Below are positions 43,812 to 51,554 of a stretch of DNA of 64,000 nt, in pieces. Source of the stretch: RGIG995 sp045543655 (GTDB taxonomy: Bacteria; Bacillota; Clostridia; Oscillospirales; UBA644). The notes beneath the pieces were generated by a model. The model made no database searches. It was not told where the DNA came from and saw only the letters and a list, made by a program, of their open reading frames with translations. The position numbers and the translations under genes are program-made. Position 1 is the first letter of the stretch, and the number at the start of each line of letters is the position of its first letter. The stretch is taken from contig JAZPXN010000008.1 of assembly GCA_045543655.1 (NCBI GenBank), forward strand, positions 11,925 through 75,924, in the 5' to 3' direction.

Positions 43812-45248
43812 ATGATCGCTCTTTATATTATTCTCGGCCTCGTCGCCCTGTTTCTGGCGGTGATTCTGCTGCGCGCCGCCTTCTTTCGACCGAAGTCCTA
43901 CCCCGTTTCCCAGGCTGAGCCGGAGGAATTCGACGGCGACAGGGCCGTTGCCGCCCTGCAGCAGCTGGTGCGGTGCAAGACCGTATCCTATTACGATCCC
44001 TCCAAGGAGGACGATGCCGAATTTGAAAAGCTCATCGGCCTTCTGCCCGGCCTGTATCCCCAGGTCTTCCGGGTCTGCTCCTTCGACCGCCTTCCCGACC
44101 GGGCGCTGCTCTTCAAATGGGAGGGGAAGGGGCACGATCACCCCTCGGTGATGATGGCTCATTACGACGTGGTTCCGGTCAATGAGGAGCTGTGGGAAAA
44201 GGATCCCTTCTGCGGAGAGATCGAAAACGGCGTTCTCTGGGGTCGGGGGACCCTCGATACCAAGGTCACCATGAACGCGGTGCTGTCCGCCGCCGATACG
44301 CTGATCGCCAAGGGCTTCGTTCCGGAAAACGATATCTATTTCGCCTTCTCCGGGGGAGAAGAGGTCAACGGCAAGGGCGCTTCCAATATCGTGGACTGGT
44401 TTGAGGAACGGAAGATCGATCTGGGCCTCGTGGTGGACGAAGGAGGCGGCGTTGTGGAGAACGTGTTCCCCGGCGTCAAGCTTCCCTGCGGCGTTGTGGG
44501 CATTGCCGAAAAGGGCATGATGAACGTGACCCTGTCCGTGGAATCCCAGGGCGGCCACGCCTCCGCCCCCAAGCCCCACACCCCCGTGGGGGTTCTTTCC
44601 CGGGCCTGCTGTAAGCTGGAGGCCAAGCCCTTCCCCATGCACGTTACCAAGCCTGCCGCCGAGATGTTTGATACCCTCGGCCGCCACTCCACCTTCCTTT
44701 ATAAGGTAATTTTCGCCAATTTCGGCATTTTCAAGGGGGTTCTCGATCTGCTGGGACGCAAATCCGGCGGAGAGATCAACGCTCTTCTGCGCACCACCGT
44801 GGCCTTCACCCAGATGGAGGGGTCTGCGGCGCCCAACGTCATTCCCCCCTCTGCGTCCATGACCGCCAACCTGCGGCTTAACCCCGCAGATACGGTGGAA
44901 TCGGCCAAGGCCCGCATCGAAAAGATCATCGATAACCCCGATATCACCGTCACCGTGGGAAGCAATATGAACCCCAGCCGGGTCTCTCAGACCGATTGTG
45001 AGGCCTGGGATAAGGTGGCAAAGGCCGTCTCCGAAACCTGGACCGGCTGCCTCGTAGCGCCCTATCTTATGGTGCAATGCTCCGATTGCCGCCATTACGG
45101 CCGTATTTCCGACAAGGTCTATCGCTTCTCCGCCATGGACCTGACCAAGGAGGAGCGCGCCACCATCCACGGAAACAACGAGCGCATCCGCCTCGACGCC
45201 GCCAAGCGGGCCGTGGAATTCTACCTCCGCCTCATGAAGCAGTGTTGA
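43812..45248 (+). CDS. Membrane-anchored M20 family metallopeptidase
   Basis: Zinc amidohydrolase/peptidase of the M20 family, 478 residues, with an N-terminal hydrophobic anchor (residues 2-22), as in carboxypeptidase-S/PM20D1-like enzymes. Metal ligands and catalytic residues: His117 and Asp119 in MMAHYDVVP, Asp149 in WGRGTLDTK, Glu183-Glu184 in SGGEEVNG, and VDEGGG. Expected to cleave terminal peptide or N-acyl-amino-acid bonds. Last gene of the DUF5058 operon, so the membrane pair probably moves its substrate or product. Confidence 0.88.
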   Translation: MIALYIILGLVALFLAVILLRAAFFRPKSYPVSQAEPEEFDGDRAVAALQQLVRCKTVSYYDPSKEDDAEFEKLIGLLPGLYPQVFRVCSFDRLPDRALLFKWEGKGHDHPSVMMAHYDVVPVNEELWEKDPFCGEIENGVLWGRGTLDTKVTMNAVLSAADTLIAKGFVPENDIYFAFSGGEEVNGKGASNIVDWFEERKIDLGLVVDEGGGVVENVFPGVKLPCGVVGIAEKGMMNVTLSVESQGGHASAPKPHTPVGVLSRACCKLEAKPFPMHVTKPAAEMFDTLGRHSTFLYKVIFANFGIFKGVLDLLGRKSGGEINALLRTTVAFTQMEGSAAPNVIPPSASMTANLRLNPADTVESAKARIEKIIDNPDITVTVGSNMNPSRVSQTDCEAWDKVAKAVSETWTGCLVAPYLMVQCSDCRHYGRISDKVYRFSAMDLTKEERATIHGNNERIRLDAAKRAVEFYLRLMKQC

Positions 45249-45254
45249 TTTCCG

Positions 45255-45287
45255 TCTTCCCATCCTCCGGGGTGGGAAGATTTTTTT
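45255..45287 (+). terminator. Terminator of the DUF5058-M20 operon
   Basis: TCTTCCCA / TGGGAAGA stem (loop TCCTCCGGGG) and seven T. Confidence 0.85.
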
Positions 45288-45327
45288 ACGTTGACGGAAT
45301 TTTCCGATTTTTTGATCGGAATTTCTA

Positions 45328-45356
45328 TTGCAATCTTCTTTAAAATATGATATAAT
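45328..45356 (+). promoter_or_regulatory. Promoter of DUF6528-like lipoprotein 2
   Basis: TTGCAA (45328-45333) and TATAAT (45351-45356), 17-bp spacing. Confidence 0.7.
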
Positions 45357-45399
45357 GGAATCAGAAAAAGACGGGGGAGACCCCGAGGAGGTATTTGTT

Positions 45400-46506
45400 A
45401 TGAAAAAAATGAAGCAATTGCTTTGCGTTCTGCTTCTGTTGGCGTTGGCGGTTGGATTGGTGGCCTGCGGCCCCGGAGCGGAGCCTGCCGATACCGATTC
45501 CGACGTTGGGACGGATTCCGTCGCAGCTTCCGGTTCTCAAACGGCTGATTCCGACGACAAGGGGAGCGACAAGGAAAATTCCGACGCCGCCACCGACGAC
45601 GTTGAGAAGGTCGAGGCTCCCAATATGTTCCTTGCCTGCGATCAGTATAACCAAAAGATCGTTCTGTACGATCTGGATAAGATCGAAGAGGGGGACGATC
45701 TGGAGGACGCACTGGTCTGGACGCTGGAAGACGCCGGATATTGCGCCGATATGAAATATCGGGAGGATACGGTCTTCGGCGACGTGATTCTGACCACCTG
45801 GGGGATCTATTCCTATCCCTCCGGGGAGACGATCTGGTATTGCGGCAATCCCGGCAATAACACCCACGCGGTGGAAATTCTGCCCGACGGGGATATCGTG
45901 TTTGCCAATTCCACCGGCGGCACCGTCCGCTATTTCAACTCCTCGGTCCTCGTGGACGATCCCAACGCTAAGAACATCCAGTGGAAGGATCACGAGCTTT
46001 ACGGAGCCCACGGCGTGGTCTACGATCCCGAATACGAGACGCTCTGGGCGCTGGGAAGCAGGGAGCTGGTGGGCTATATGGTCATGGAAGACGGCATCAA
46101 GGAGGTCGGCGGTCTTGGGGCGATGCTTCCCGAAAAGAATCAGGACGGTCACGATCTTTCGGCCGACTATAACGATTCCCGCTATCTGTATCTGACCTCC
46201 TCCACCGTTCTGCGGTTCGATAAGGAGGAATGTAAGTTTACCGCCTCCTTCCCCCAGAGCAAAAAGCTCAGCAACGCCTGCACCAAGGGCTTCGGCAACA
46301 ACGAAAACAACAACTTCATCTTTATCGTCTGCGACGGTAAGGGCAACGAAGGAAAGGACTGGGGCGACATGAGCATCGCCGCCTGGTGCTCCGATAAGGT
46401 CTATTTCGGCTATTGGCAGCGGGACAATTATATGAAGGTGGTCGAATTCGTCACCTCCACCCGCGCCTTCTACAAGACCCGTCCCTTCATCGGTACTTAT
46501 CAGTAA
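45400..46506 (+). CDS. DUF6528-like beta-propeller lipoprotein 2
   Basis: A 368-residue paralogue of the 41023 gene: lipobox LVAC (Cys about 24), acidic Asp/Ser linker, then MFLACDQYNQKIVLYDLDKIEEGD, NNTHAVEILPDGDIVFANS and GAHGVVYDPEYETLWALGS, which align in order with the other copies. The C-terminus is FYKTRPFIGTYQ. GAGGAGG precedes the ATG at 45400; an in-frame reading into the promoter is excluded. It flanks the DUF5058-M20 operon on the opposite side from lipoprotein 1. Surface anchored; role unknown. Confidence 0.7.
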   Translation: MKKMKQLLCVLLLLALAVGLVACGPGAEPADTDSDVGTDSVAASGSQTADSDDKGSDKENSDAATDDVEKVEAPNMFLACDQYNQKIVLYDLDKIEEGDDLEDALVWTLEDAGYCADMKYREDTVFGDVILTTWGIYSYPSGETIWYCGNPGNNTHAVEILPDGDIVFANSTGGTVRYFNSSVLVDDPNAKNIQWKDHELYGAHGVVYDPEYETLWALGSRELVGYMVMEDGIKEVGGLGAMLPEKNQDGHDLSADYNDSRYLYLTSSTVLRFDKEECKFTASFPQSKKLSNACTKGFGNNENNNFIFIVCDGKGNEGKDWGDMSIAAWCSDKVYFGYWQRDNYMKVVEFVTSTRAFYKTRPFIGTYQ

Positions 46507-46512
46507 TTTCGC

Positions 46513-46552
46513 CGGGGCACGCTTGGAAGAGTGTGCCCCCGTTTTTTTTGCC
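46513..46552 (+). terminator. Terminator of DUF6528-like lipoprotein 2
   Basis: CGGGGCAC / GTGCCCCCG-type stem and a run of eight T. Confidence 0.8.
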
Positions 46553-46615
46553 GAGGTGCGAAAAAAGGAAAACCCTGGCGTTTATACTTGTGAAAACCCC
46601 TGAAGGAGGTTGTTT

Positions 46616-47029
46616 ATGAACGAATATCTTGAAAGCATTGAAAAACTGATCTCTTCCTGGCTGCCGGCGGATTCGTCGGGCTTGCTCTCGATTCTGGCCG
46701 CCGTATTCTCCCTTGTGATGGCGATTCTGGCCGTCGTGGGCTGCTGGCGGGTCTTTTCCAAGGCCGGACAGCACGGCTGGGCCACCTTTATTCCCATTTA
46801 CCGGGACGTCGTGCTATACCGCATCGCCTGGGGCAGCGGATTTTTCGTCCTGCTGACTCTGATCCCCGTGGTGGGCTGGTGGATCCTTCCCCTGGTCACC
46901 TCCTATAAGCTGGCCCGGGCCTACGGAAAGGGCTTTGGATTTACCCTGGGGCTTTGGTTCTTCCCCGGCATCTTCTATCTGGCCTTAGGCCTCGGAAAGT
47001 CCCGGTACCGCGGGCCCTTCCGTCCCTGA
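46616..47029 (+). CDS. DUF5684 membrane protein
   Basis: A 137-residue membrane protein, paralogue of the 38273 gene but without the charged tail. Shared blocks: CWRVFSKAGQHGWATFIPIYRDVVLYRIAWG and YKLARAYGKGFGFTLGLWFFPGIFYLALGLGKSRY. GAAGGAGGT precedes the ATG. It follows the DUF6528-like lipoprotein, as its paralogue precedes one, which hints that the two families work together. Biochemical role unknown. Confidence 0.8.
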   Translation: MNEYLESIEKLISSWLPADSSGLLSILAAVFSLVMAILAVVGCWRVFSKAGQHGWATFIPIYRDVVLYRIAWGSGFFVLLTLIPVVGWWILPLVTSYKLARAYGKGFGFTLGLWFFPGIFYLALGLGKSRYRGPFRP

Positions 47030-47171
47030 ATCACGCTTATTCCTCTCCTCCAATTGTGTTTTGCCGGAGTCTTCGGACTCCGGCGCTTTTTTATTTTTTG
47101 CTTCTGCGAAAAGGGGGCGCCGGGGCGGTTTCTCTCTTTGAGGGAGGAAAGAGAAGTCTCCGGAGTCGGAG

Positions 47172-47334
47172 AAAAACTTTTTTCACCCTGCGAATCTTCA
47201 AAGCCCCTGCGGTTTTATAAGATACCAAGGCGAAAGGCCCGTCTCTCCGGGATTTACGAAGCCGTGCATCCCGGCGATGAAAAAAAGTTTTTCCGCCTTG
47301 CGAATCTTCAAAGCCGCCGCGGTTTTAAGATTCG
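47172..47334 (+). repeat. Repeated hairpin elements upstream of the bacteriocin-like gene
   Basis: Two about 50-bp direct repeats (47172-47222 and 47282-47331, period 110) share TGCGAATCTTCAAAGCC and GCGGTTTTA. The second folds as CGAATCTT...AAGATTCG with inner AAA-CCGC/GCGG-TTT pairing (47301-47334). They sit in a 440-bp gap (47030-47469) with no supported gene and could be leader RNA structures. Confidence 0.5.
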
Positions 47335-47387
47335 TCCCTCCCCGGAGGGAAAAATCCGGGCACTCCCTATGCTTTCAAAATTTTTTA

Positions 47388-47429
47388 TTGCTTGTCTTAT
47401 TTGAAACGGTCGCGGGTAAAAACAAGCAA
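47388..47429. promoter_or_regulatory. Inverted repeat before the bacteriocin-like gene
   Basis: TTGCTTGT (47388-47395) and ACAAGCAA (47422-47429), a perfect 8-bp pair with 26-bp gap, 40 bases before the start. No convincing -35/-10 pair was found beside it. Confidence 0.4.
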
Positions 47430-47469
47430 AATAACGTGATATCCACGCACGGGGGAAGGAGAGAATGAA

Positions 47470-47712
47470 ATGAAAGCTGGATACATCGTCGCACAGGTCA
47501 TCAAGAAGAAGCTGAAGACCTGGAGCCAGCGCAGCGTTATCAACTGGCTGGCCGCCAAGGTCGGAACTTCTGCCGCGAAGACCATCGTCAAGAAGGCTGC
47601 CACCGTCGGCGCGTCTGCCCTAGCAAGCTATCTTGCGGCTCACGTTTCCTGGCTGGGCTGCCTTGCCGGCCCCGTTGGCGGTCTTGCCGCCGGCGCCATC
47701 GGCTGGCTGTAA
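47470..47712 (+). CDS. Putative circular-bacteriocin-like (saposin-fold) peptide precursor
   Basis: An 80-residue cationic then hydrophobic peptide with an excellent ribosome site (GGAAGGAG). Residues 9-21 are basic (IKKKLK...QR); the rest is Ala/Gly/Val-rich with a single Cys64 and Gly-rich end. No double-glycine leader and no cleavable signal. The downstream genes (SpoIIM-type membrane protein, ABC ATPase, membrane proteins, adaptor-ATPase-FtsX exporter) match the order of AS-48-type circular bacteriocin clusters. Its RSVINW-LAAKVGTSAA (21-36) resembles the ligated C-to-N junction of AS-48 (RAVIAW then MAKEFGIPAA), but here it is internal. Alternative: a linear leaderless bacteriocin or an uncharacterised membrane peptide. 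Confidence 0.6.
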   Translation: MKAGYIVAQVIKKKLKTWSQRSVINWLAAKVGTSAAKTIVKKAATVGASALASYLAAHVSWLGCLAGPVGGLAAGAIGWL

Positions 47713-47761
47713 CCGAGGGGCGTTGCTGATTTTTCAGTGACCTTCCGTTCGGCACCGATCC

Positions 47762-47817
47762 GGTGGGGGAGGGGTTCCGGCAGGGACTCTTCCCCCCGCT
47801 TCTTTTGTCTTATTTTC
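47762..47817 (+). terminator. Attenuator-like hairpin after the peptide gene
   Basis: GGTGGGGGAG pairs with CTTCCCCCCGC, followed by TTCTTTTGTCTTATTTT. It may let the peptide be transcribed more than the downstream genes. Confidence 0.5.
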
Positions 47818-47871
47818 CGGTGCTTCCGGAAATTATCATATCACGTCCGTCCTCATGAAAGAGGTGATCTC

Positions 47872-48390
47872 ATGACGGCAACGATCAAGCAGACGGCGCG
47901 GCCCCTGTCCCCCCGGGATATTACGCTGATCTACCTGCTGTTCTCGCTGTTTTTTGCCTTTGCCGGTTTTCTTTACGCCGATCTGACGTCGGACTCGGTT
48001 TCCTTCGATTTCAGCGGGATCGAAGCCCCCGGCATCGGACCGATTTTTGTCAATAATATCGCTTTCTTTTCCCTGATCTGCATTACGCCCTTTCTGAATT
48101 TTGCCATGAGCGCCGTTCAGTTCGTGGCCATCGGGAACAATATTTTTCAGATCCGGGAGCTGCCTCTCGGTCTGCAGGCGGCGCTGCTGTACCGGCACGC
48201 CGTCTTCGAGGTGATCGCGCTGATGCTCTCGGTCTATATCAGCTACGAGGTCTACCGCATTCTGAAAGATTATCTTCATAAATCGATCCGACCGGAACGA
48301 AAACGGTGGATCCGTATTCTGATCTGCTACGCCGCCGTAGCGCTTCTGACGCTGTCGGGCGCCTGTTTGGAGGGAACCGTAAATGTTTGA
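47872..48390 (+). CDS. SpoIIM/DUF95-like membrane protein of the bacteriocin cluster
   Basis: A 172-residue membrane protein with about five helices. FVNNIAFFSLICITPFLNFAM and LLYRHAVFEVIALMLSVYISYEVYRIL follow the SpoIIM/DUF95 pattern ('N...g...g', then 'HG.fE..a'). DUF95 proteins occur in all known circular bacteriocin clusters (AS-48C-type) and are thought to take part in maturation or immunity. Start at 47872 with AAAGAGGTGAT upstream. It overlaps the next gene by 8 bp. Confidence 0.65.
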   Translation: MTATIKQTARPLSPRDITLIYLLFSLFFAFAGFLYADLTSDSVSFDFSGIEAPGIGPIFVNNIAFFSLICITPFLNFAMSAVQFVAIGNNIFQIRELPLGLQAALLYRHAVFEVIALMLSVYISYEVYRILKDYLHKSIRPERKRWIRILICYAAVALLTLSGACLEGTVNV

Positions 48391-48958
48391 GCTGCACAAT
48401 CTGAATTTTAAGTACGACGCCCCGATCTTCCGGGACGCTTCCTGTGAGATCCGGAGCAAGCGGGTGGGGGTCGTTGGGGGCAACGGCGTGGGCAAAACCA
48501 CCCTGCTCCACCTGATGAACGGCGATCTCATCCCCGAAAGCGGTGCGATCGTCCTTCCCGGCGACGTATATTTCGTGGATTTCTCCGCGAAGAATTATTC
48601 CTACTTCACCCCCCGGGAGTTGATCTCCCTCTGCCGTGCCCTGGACCGTTTTGACGATCGCTTCGACGCCCTGACCGCCCTTCTGGGGATGGAGGGGATG
48701 CTGGATACCTGTCTGGGCAAGCTTTCCCTGGGGAGTCTGAAGAAGGTGTTTCTGATGCTGGGGCTGGCCTCAAAGAGCGAGGTTCTCCTGCTGGACGAGC
48801 CCTTTGAGAATCTTGACGAGAAGACCAACCGGAGCCTGACCGGATATCTTGCCTCCTGCGATAAGCATCTGGTGATCGTCAGCCACAACGCCCCCCTCCT
48901 GCAGGCCTGCGTGGAGGAGATCTACGAAGTGACCGAAGGAACGTTGGTGAAGCGATGA
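48383..48958 (+). CDS. Short ABC transporter ATPase
   Basis: A 191-residue ATPase subunit. Walker A GGNGVGKTTLL (about 33-43), signature LSLGSLKKV in place of LSGGQ, Walker B VLLLDEPFENLD, and switch His in VIVSHNA. It is short, lacking part of the helical domain, as in AS-48D-type ATPases. Energises the membrane protein encoded next; overlaps both neighbours (8 bp upstream, ATGA downstream), so the three genes are coupled. Confidence 0.85.
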   Translation: MFELHNLNFKYDAPIFRDASCEIRSKRVGVVGGNGVGKTTLLHLMNGDLIPESGAIVLPGDVYFVDFSAKNYSYFTPRELISLCRALDRFDDRFDALTALLGMEGMLDTCLGKLSLGSLKKVFLMLGLASKSEVLLLDEPFENLDEKTNRSLTGYLASCDKHLVIVSHNAPLLQACVEEIYEVTEGTLVKR

Positions 48959-50238
48959 ATACGGCGGTAATGACCTTTCAGCGCCTGCTGATCAAGCAGG
49001 AGCGGAAGTACGGCAAGGAGATTTTGGTAGGGCTTGTCCTTCTGGCGGTGTCGGTGATCGCGTATCTGATCCGTCCGGAGGTGGGCAACCTTCTGGTGAT
49101 CACCTACCTCTTTATCACCTCCATTGCCGGCTTCGTGAAGAACGACGTCTTCTGGAGCGCCAACGATTTCCGTTCTTTGAATATCCCCGTCGGCTCCGCC
49201 CGGTATTTCGTCTTTTATCTGCTTCAGCGCTTCTGGTTGGATTCCGTGGTCTCAAACCTTATCGTGGGGGTGGGGCTGACGGGCTTCCTGCTCCTGCGGG
49301 GGCAGATGTTCTCCGCCGTGACCTTTCTGATCTACGCGGCCCTGTATTTCGGCATTTCGCCGGCCTGCAGTATCGTCTGCAGCAAGAGGAACAAGGCGGT
49401 GACCGCTCTTTGCGTCGTCTTTCTGGTGGCTGTGCCCGTCGTTCTGTGGCTGGATTTTGCCTTCTGGCATAAGATGACCGCTCTCTACGCCGGTGTTGCC
49501 GCCGCCGACGGACTTTGGTGTCTCGGCTTCAGTCTGGCCTGCTTCGGCCTTTTTACGCTGGTCGCCCGGGTCTGCAAGGGGCAGAAGAGCCACACGTATC
49601 TCCCCCGCATCTTTCTGTCTCCCCTGAAAAAACTCGATCTGTGGGTCTATAAAGAGTATCTTCTCAATTATAAGATGATCCTCGGCAACGTCTTTTCCCT
49701 GGCCTTGACCTTGCTTCTGTTCGCAGAGACCGACGATCTCGGGATTCTGAAGGCCTTTCTTCTGTGGGTCACCTGCGGCCATTCGTTTTTCTCCGGCAGG
49801 GAGAAGAAGACCAAGGAATTCACCCTCCTTGCAAAGGATCCCCTCTTCTGCGGAAGGGCCGGCACCGACGGGCTGTTTCTGCGCCGCAAGAAGTTTAAGG
49901 CCGTGCTTACGGGGAGCGTGATCCGTTTTGCCGTGGCGCTTCCCTTCCTGATCGCTATGGGGCTGGCCTCGGTGGAAACGGTCTCGGTCTTCGCCGTTAC
50001 CGGTCTGATCAGCGCTCTTTTGGAGTGCTACTCACTCTTCCACGGAAGCTGGAAGGCCCGGATGCTGATCCATTTCGCCCAGTCCACCGTCCCCGTGCTG
50101 TGGGGTGCCGTTCTGCTGACGGGCTATCCCACGACCTTCCTTTGGATCTATCTGGCGGTAGCCCTGCTGATTTCGGCGGTGCTGTTCGCCGGCATGACCG
50201 TAAAAAACCGCGCCGAAGATCCTTCGGCCGTTCTGTGA
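48955..50238 (+). CDS. Polytopic ABC-2-like permease
   Basis: A 427-residue membrane protein with ten or eleven helices and short loops, e.g. EILVGLVLLAVSVIAYLI, VVSNLIVGVGLTGFLLL, WLDFAF and YPTTFLWIYLAVALLISAVLFAG. It is translationally coupled to the ABC ATPase and most likely is its membrane subunit. In circular bacteriocin clusters a large membrane protein of this kind (AS-48B/CclB position) is needed for production. Sequence-level family assignment is weak. Confidence 0.65.
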   Translation: MNTAVMTFQRLLIKQERKYGKEILVGLVLLAVSVIAYLIRPEVGNLLVITYLFITSIAGFVKNDVFWSANDFRSLNIPVGSARYFVFYLLQRFWLDSVVSNLIVGVGLTGFLLLRGQMFSAVTFLIYAALYFGISPACSIVCSKRNKAVTALCVVFLVAVPVVLWLDFAFWHKMTALYAGVAAADGLWCLGFSLACFGLFTLVARVCKGQKSHTYLPRIFLSPLKKLDLWVYKEYLLNYKMILGNVFSLALTLLLFAETDDLGILKAFLLWVTCGHSFFSGREKKTKEFTLLAKDPLFCGRAGTDGLFLRRKKFKAVLTGSVIRFAVALPFLIAMGLASVETVSVFAVTGLISALLECYSLFHGSWKARMLIHFAQSTVPVLWGAVLLTGYPTTFLWIYLAVALLISAVLFAGMTVKNRAEDPSAVL

Positions 50239-50251
50239 AAGGAATAAGACT

Positions 50252-50761
50252 GTGAAAACCTCTTTCTTCCGCGCCCCCATCCTCGCCCTCAGCTCTATCG
50301 CTCTTGCGATGCTGGGCTTTTCCCTCCTCCCTGCGGAGAACCTTCTGACCGATATTCTGGCCGACAATCCCTCCTGGAAGATCGGCGCCGTTGCTGTGAT
50401 CGCCGTGGGGTATCTCGTGATGTATCTCATCACCGTGGCGATTATGTCGTTTTTGGGCAGTCTGTTCTGCAAGATCGGCACCAAGGAGAAGGAATCCTTC
50501 GATCTGAAAAAGGCCAAGGACGTCAATAAGACGGTCATCACTCTGCTCATCGCCCTCCACGTGGCCTGCTTCGCCCTGCAGACGGTGACCCACTTCGCCG
50601 TATACGCCGCCCTGTTTTTTGCGGTGGGGCTTGCGATTATTTTCCTCGTTATGGGTTTGTATAAGAGAAGGGATAATCCGTCCCTGAATCTTTTCGTGGC
50701 CACCCTGCCTCTGACCGTCTACGTGGTCGGCAGTCTGGTTTACGGATTCTTTACCTTCTGA
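50252..50761 (+). CDS. Four-helix membrane protein, possible immunity protein
   Basis: A 169-residue protein starting at a GTG behind AAAGGAA. Four or five hydrophobic helices (APILALSSIALAMLGFSLL, IGAVAVIAVGYLVMYLITVAIMSFLGSLF, VITLLIALHVACFAL, YAALFFAVGLAIIFLVMGL, VATLPLTVYVVGSLVYGFF). No family recognised. Small hydrophobic proteins at this place in bacteriocin clusters often confer immunity; that is inference from position. Confidence 0.55.
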   Translation: MKTSFFRAPILALSSIALAMLGFSLLPAENLLTDILADNPSWKIGAVAVIAVGYLVMYLITVAIMSFLGSLFCKIGTKEKESFDLKKAKDVNKTVITLLIALHVACFALQTVTHFAVYAALFFAVGLAIIFLVMGLYKRRDNPSLNLFVATLPLTVYVVGSLVYGFFTF

Positions 50762-50774
50762 AAGGAGACGCCTT

Positions 50775-51119
50775 ATGGCTGACGTTAATCGGGAGATTTC
50801 CCACCTTTCTGCCGCCCTCTCCCTGAAGCCGGGGGATGCGGTTTACGTGGTATCCCACCGTCCGGAGCGTTCCCTGACCGGGAAGCTGTTGGATGTTCTC
50901 TCCGGCGGCTTGGTGGATCTGGCCGGCGGCTACGAAGGCGGCGCCTTCCGCTATCTGGTGGCTACCGACCGGTCCGGGGATATTTACCGCATGGACCGGG
51001 GACAGCCGGTGAAGATCTGCGGAATTCCCCAATGGTCCTCCGACCGGAAGGACTCCTTCCGCCGGGTCACGGTGGACGGGGTCTGTTATAAAGCCATTCG
51101 AAAGGTTTCGGTGAATTAA
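50775..51119 (+). CDS. Hypothetical protein of the bacteriocin cluster
   Basis: A 114-residue soluble protein with no signal or membrane segment. LKPGDAVYVVSHRPERSLTGKLLDVLSGG and RYLVATDRSGDIYRMDRGQPVKICGIPQW suggest a small beta-rich fold. AAAGGAG before the ATG and 13-bp gap to the previous gene show it is co-expressed. I do not recognise it. Confidence 0.55.
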   Translation: MADVNREISHLSAALSLKPGDAVYVVSHRPERSLTGKLLDVLSGGLVDLAGGYEGGAFRYLVATDRSGDIYRMDRGQPVKICGIPQWSSDRKDSFRRVTVDGVCYKAIRKVSVN

Positions 51120-51120
51120 G

Positions 51121-51552
51121 ATGAAAAAGATCCTCGGAGCCGTTACGGCTCTCGTTCTTCTGCTGTCTCTGACCGCCTGCGGTGGAGGGACGGTCCTTGT
51201 CGGCGGCGCCGACGCCCTTGCGGACCATCCCGGATATTACTCCTTTACGCAGGAGGGGATCGTTACGGTGACCAATTACGATCCCGACGCTCCGGCCCAC
51301 CTGCCTGCCCTGCAGGAGATGGTGGAATACGGCCCCAGCGCCGGGTTGGATTCCCCCGACGAGACGGTCTACTGCATTTATATCTTCGATTCCGAAGGCT
51401 CCACCCGGGAGAACGAGGCGTATTATTACGCCGAGCTGGCCGAGGGTACGATGGAGATTCTGGTGGAAGAAGATTATTATTTCCAAAACGAAGCCGACCG
51501 TAAGGCCACCGTGGACAAGCTGGTCGGAATCATTGACGAGGTAAGAAACTGA
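51121..51552 (+). CDS. Small lipoprotein of the bacteriocin cluster
   Basis: A 143-residue lipoprotein: signal peptide with LTAC lipobox (Cys20), then a compact acidic domain (GGADALADHPGYYSF..., FDSEGSTRENEAYYYAELAEG..., YFQNEADRKATVDKLVGIIDEV). It starts one base after the preceding stop. Surface lipoproteins in bacteriocin loci can act in immunity by intercepting the peptide at the membrane; here that is only a suggestion. Confidence 0.65.
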   Translation: MKKILGAVTALVLLLSLTACGGGTVLVGGADALADHPGYYSFTQEGIVTVTNYDPDAPAHLPALQEMVEYGPSAGLDSPDETVYCIYIFDSEGSTRENEAYYYAELAEGTMEILVEEDYYFQNEADRKATVDKLVGIIDEVRN

Positions 51553-51554
51553 CT

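Noticed and set aside
47470..47712. Class II bacteriocin with double-glycine leader
   Set aside because: No Gly-Gly cleavage site near residues 15-30 and no C39 peptidase-containing transporter in the cluster.
47470..47712. Phage holin
   Set aside because: Neighbours are transporters and a SpoIIM-like protein; no endolysin or phage gene adjoins it (the GH25 gene is 10 kb away).
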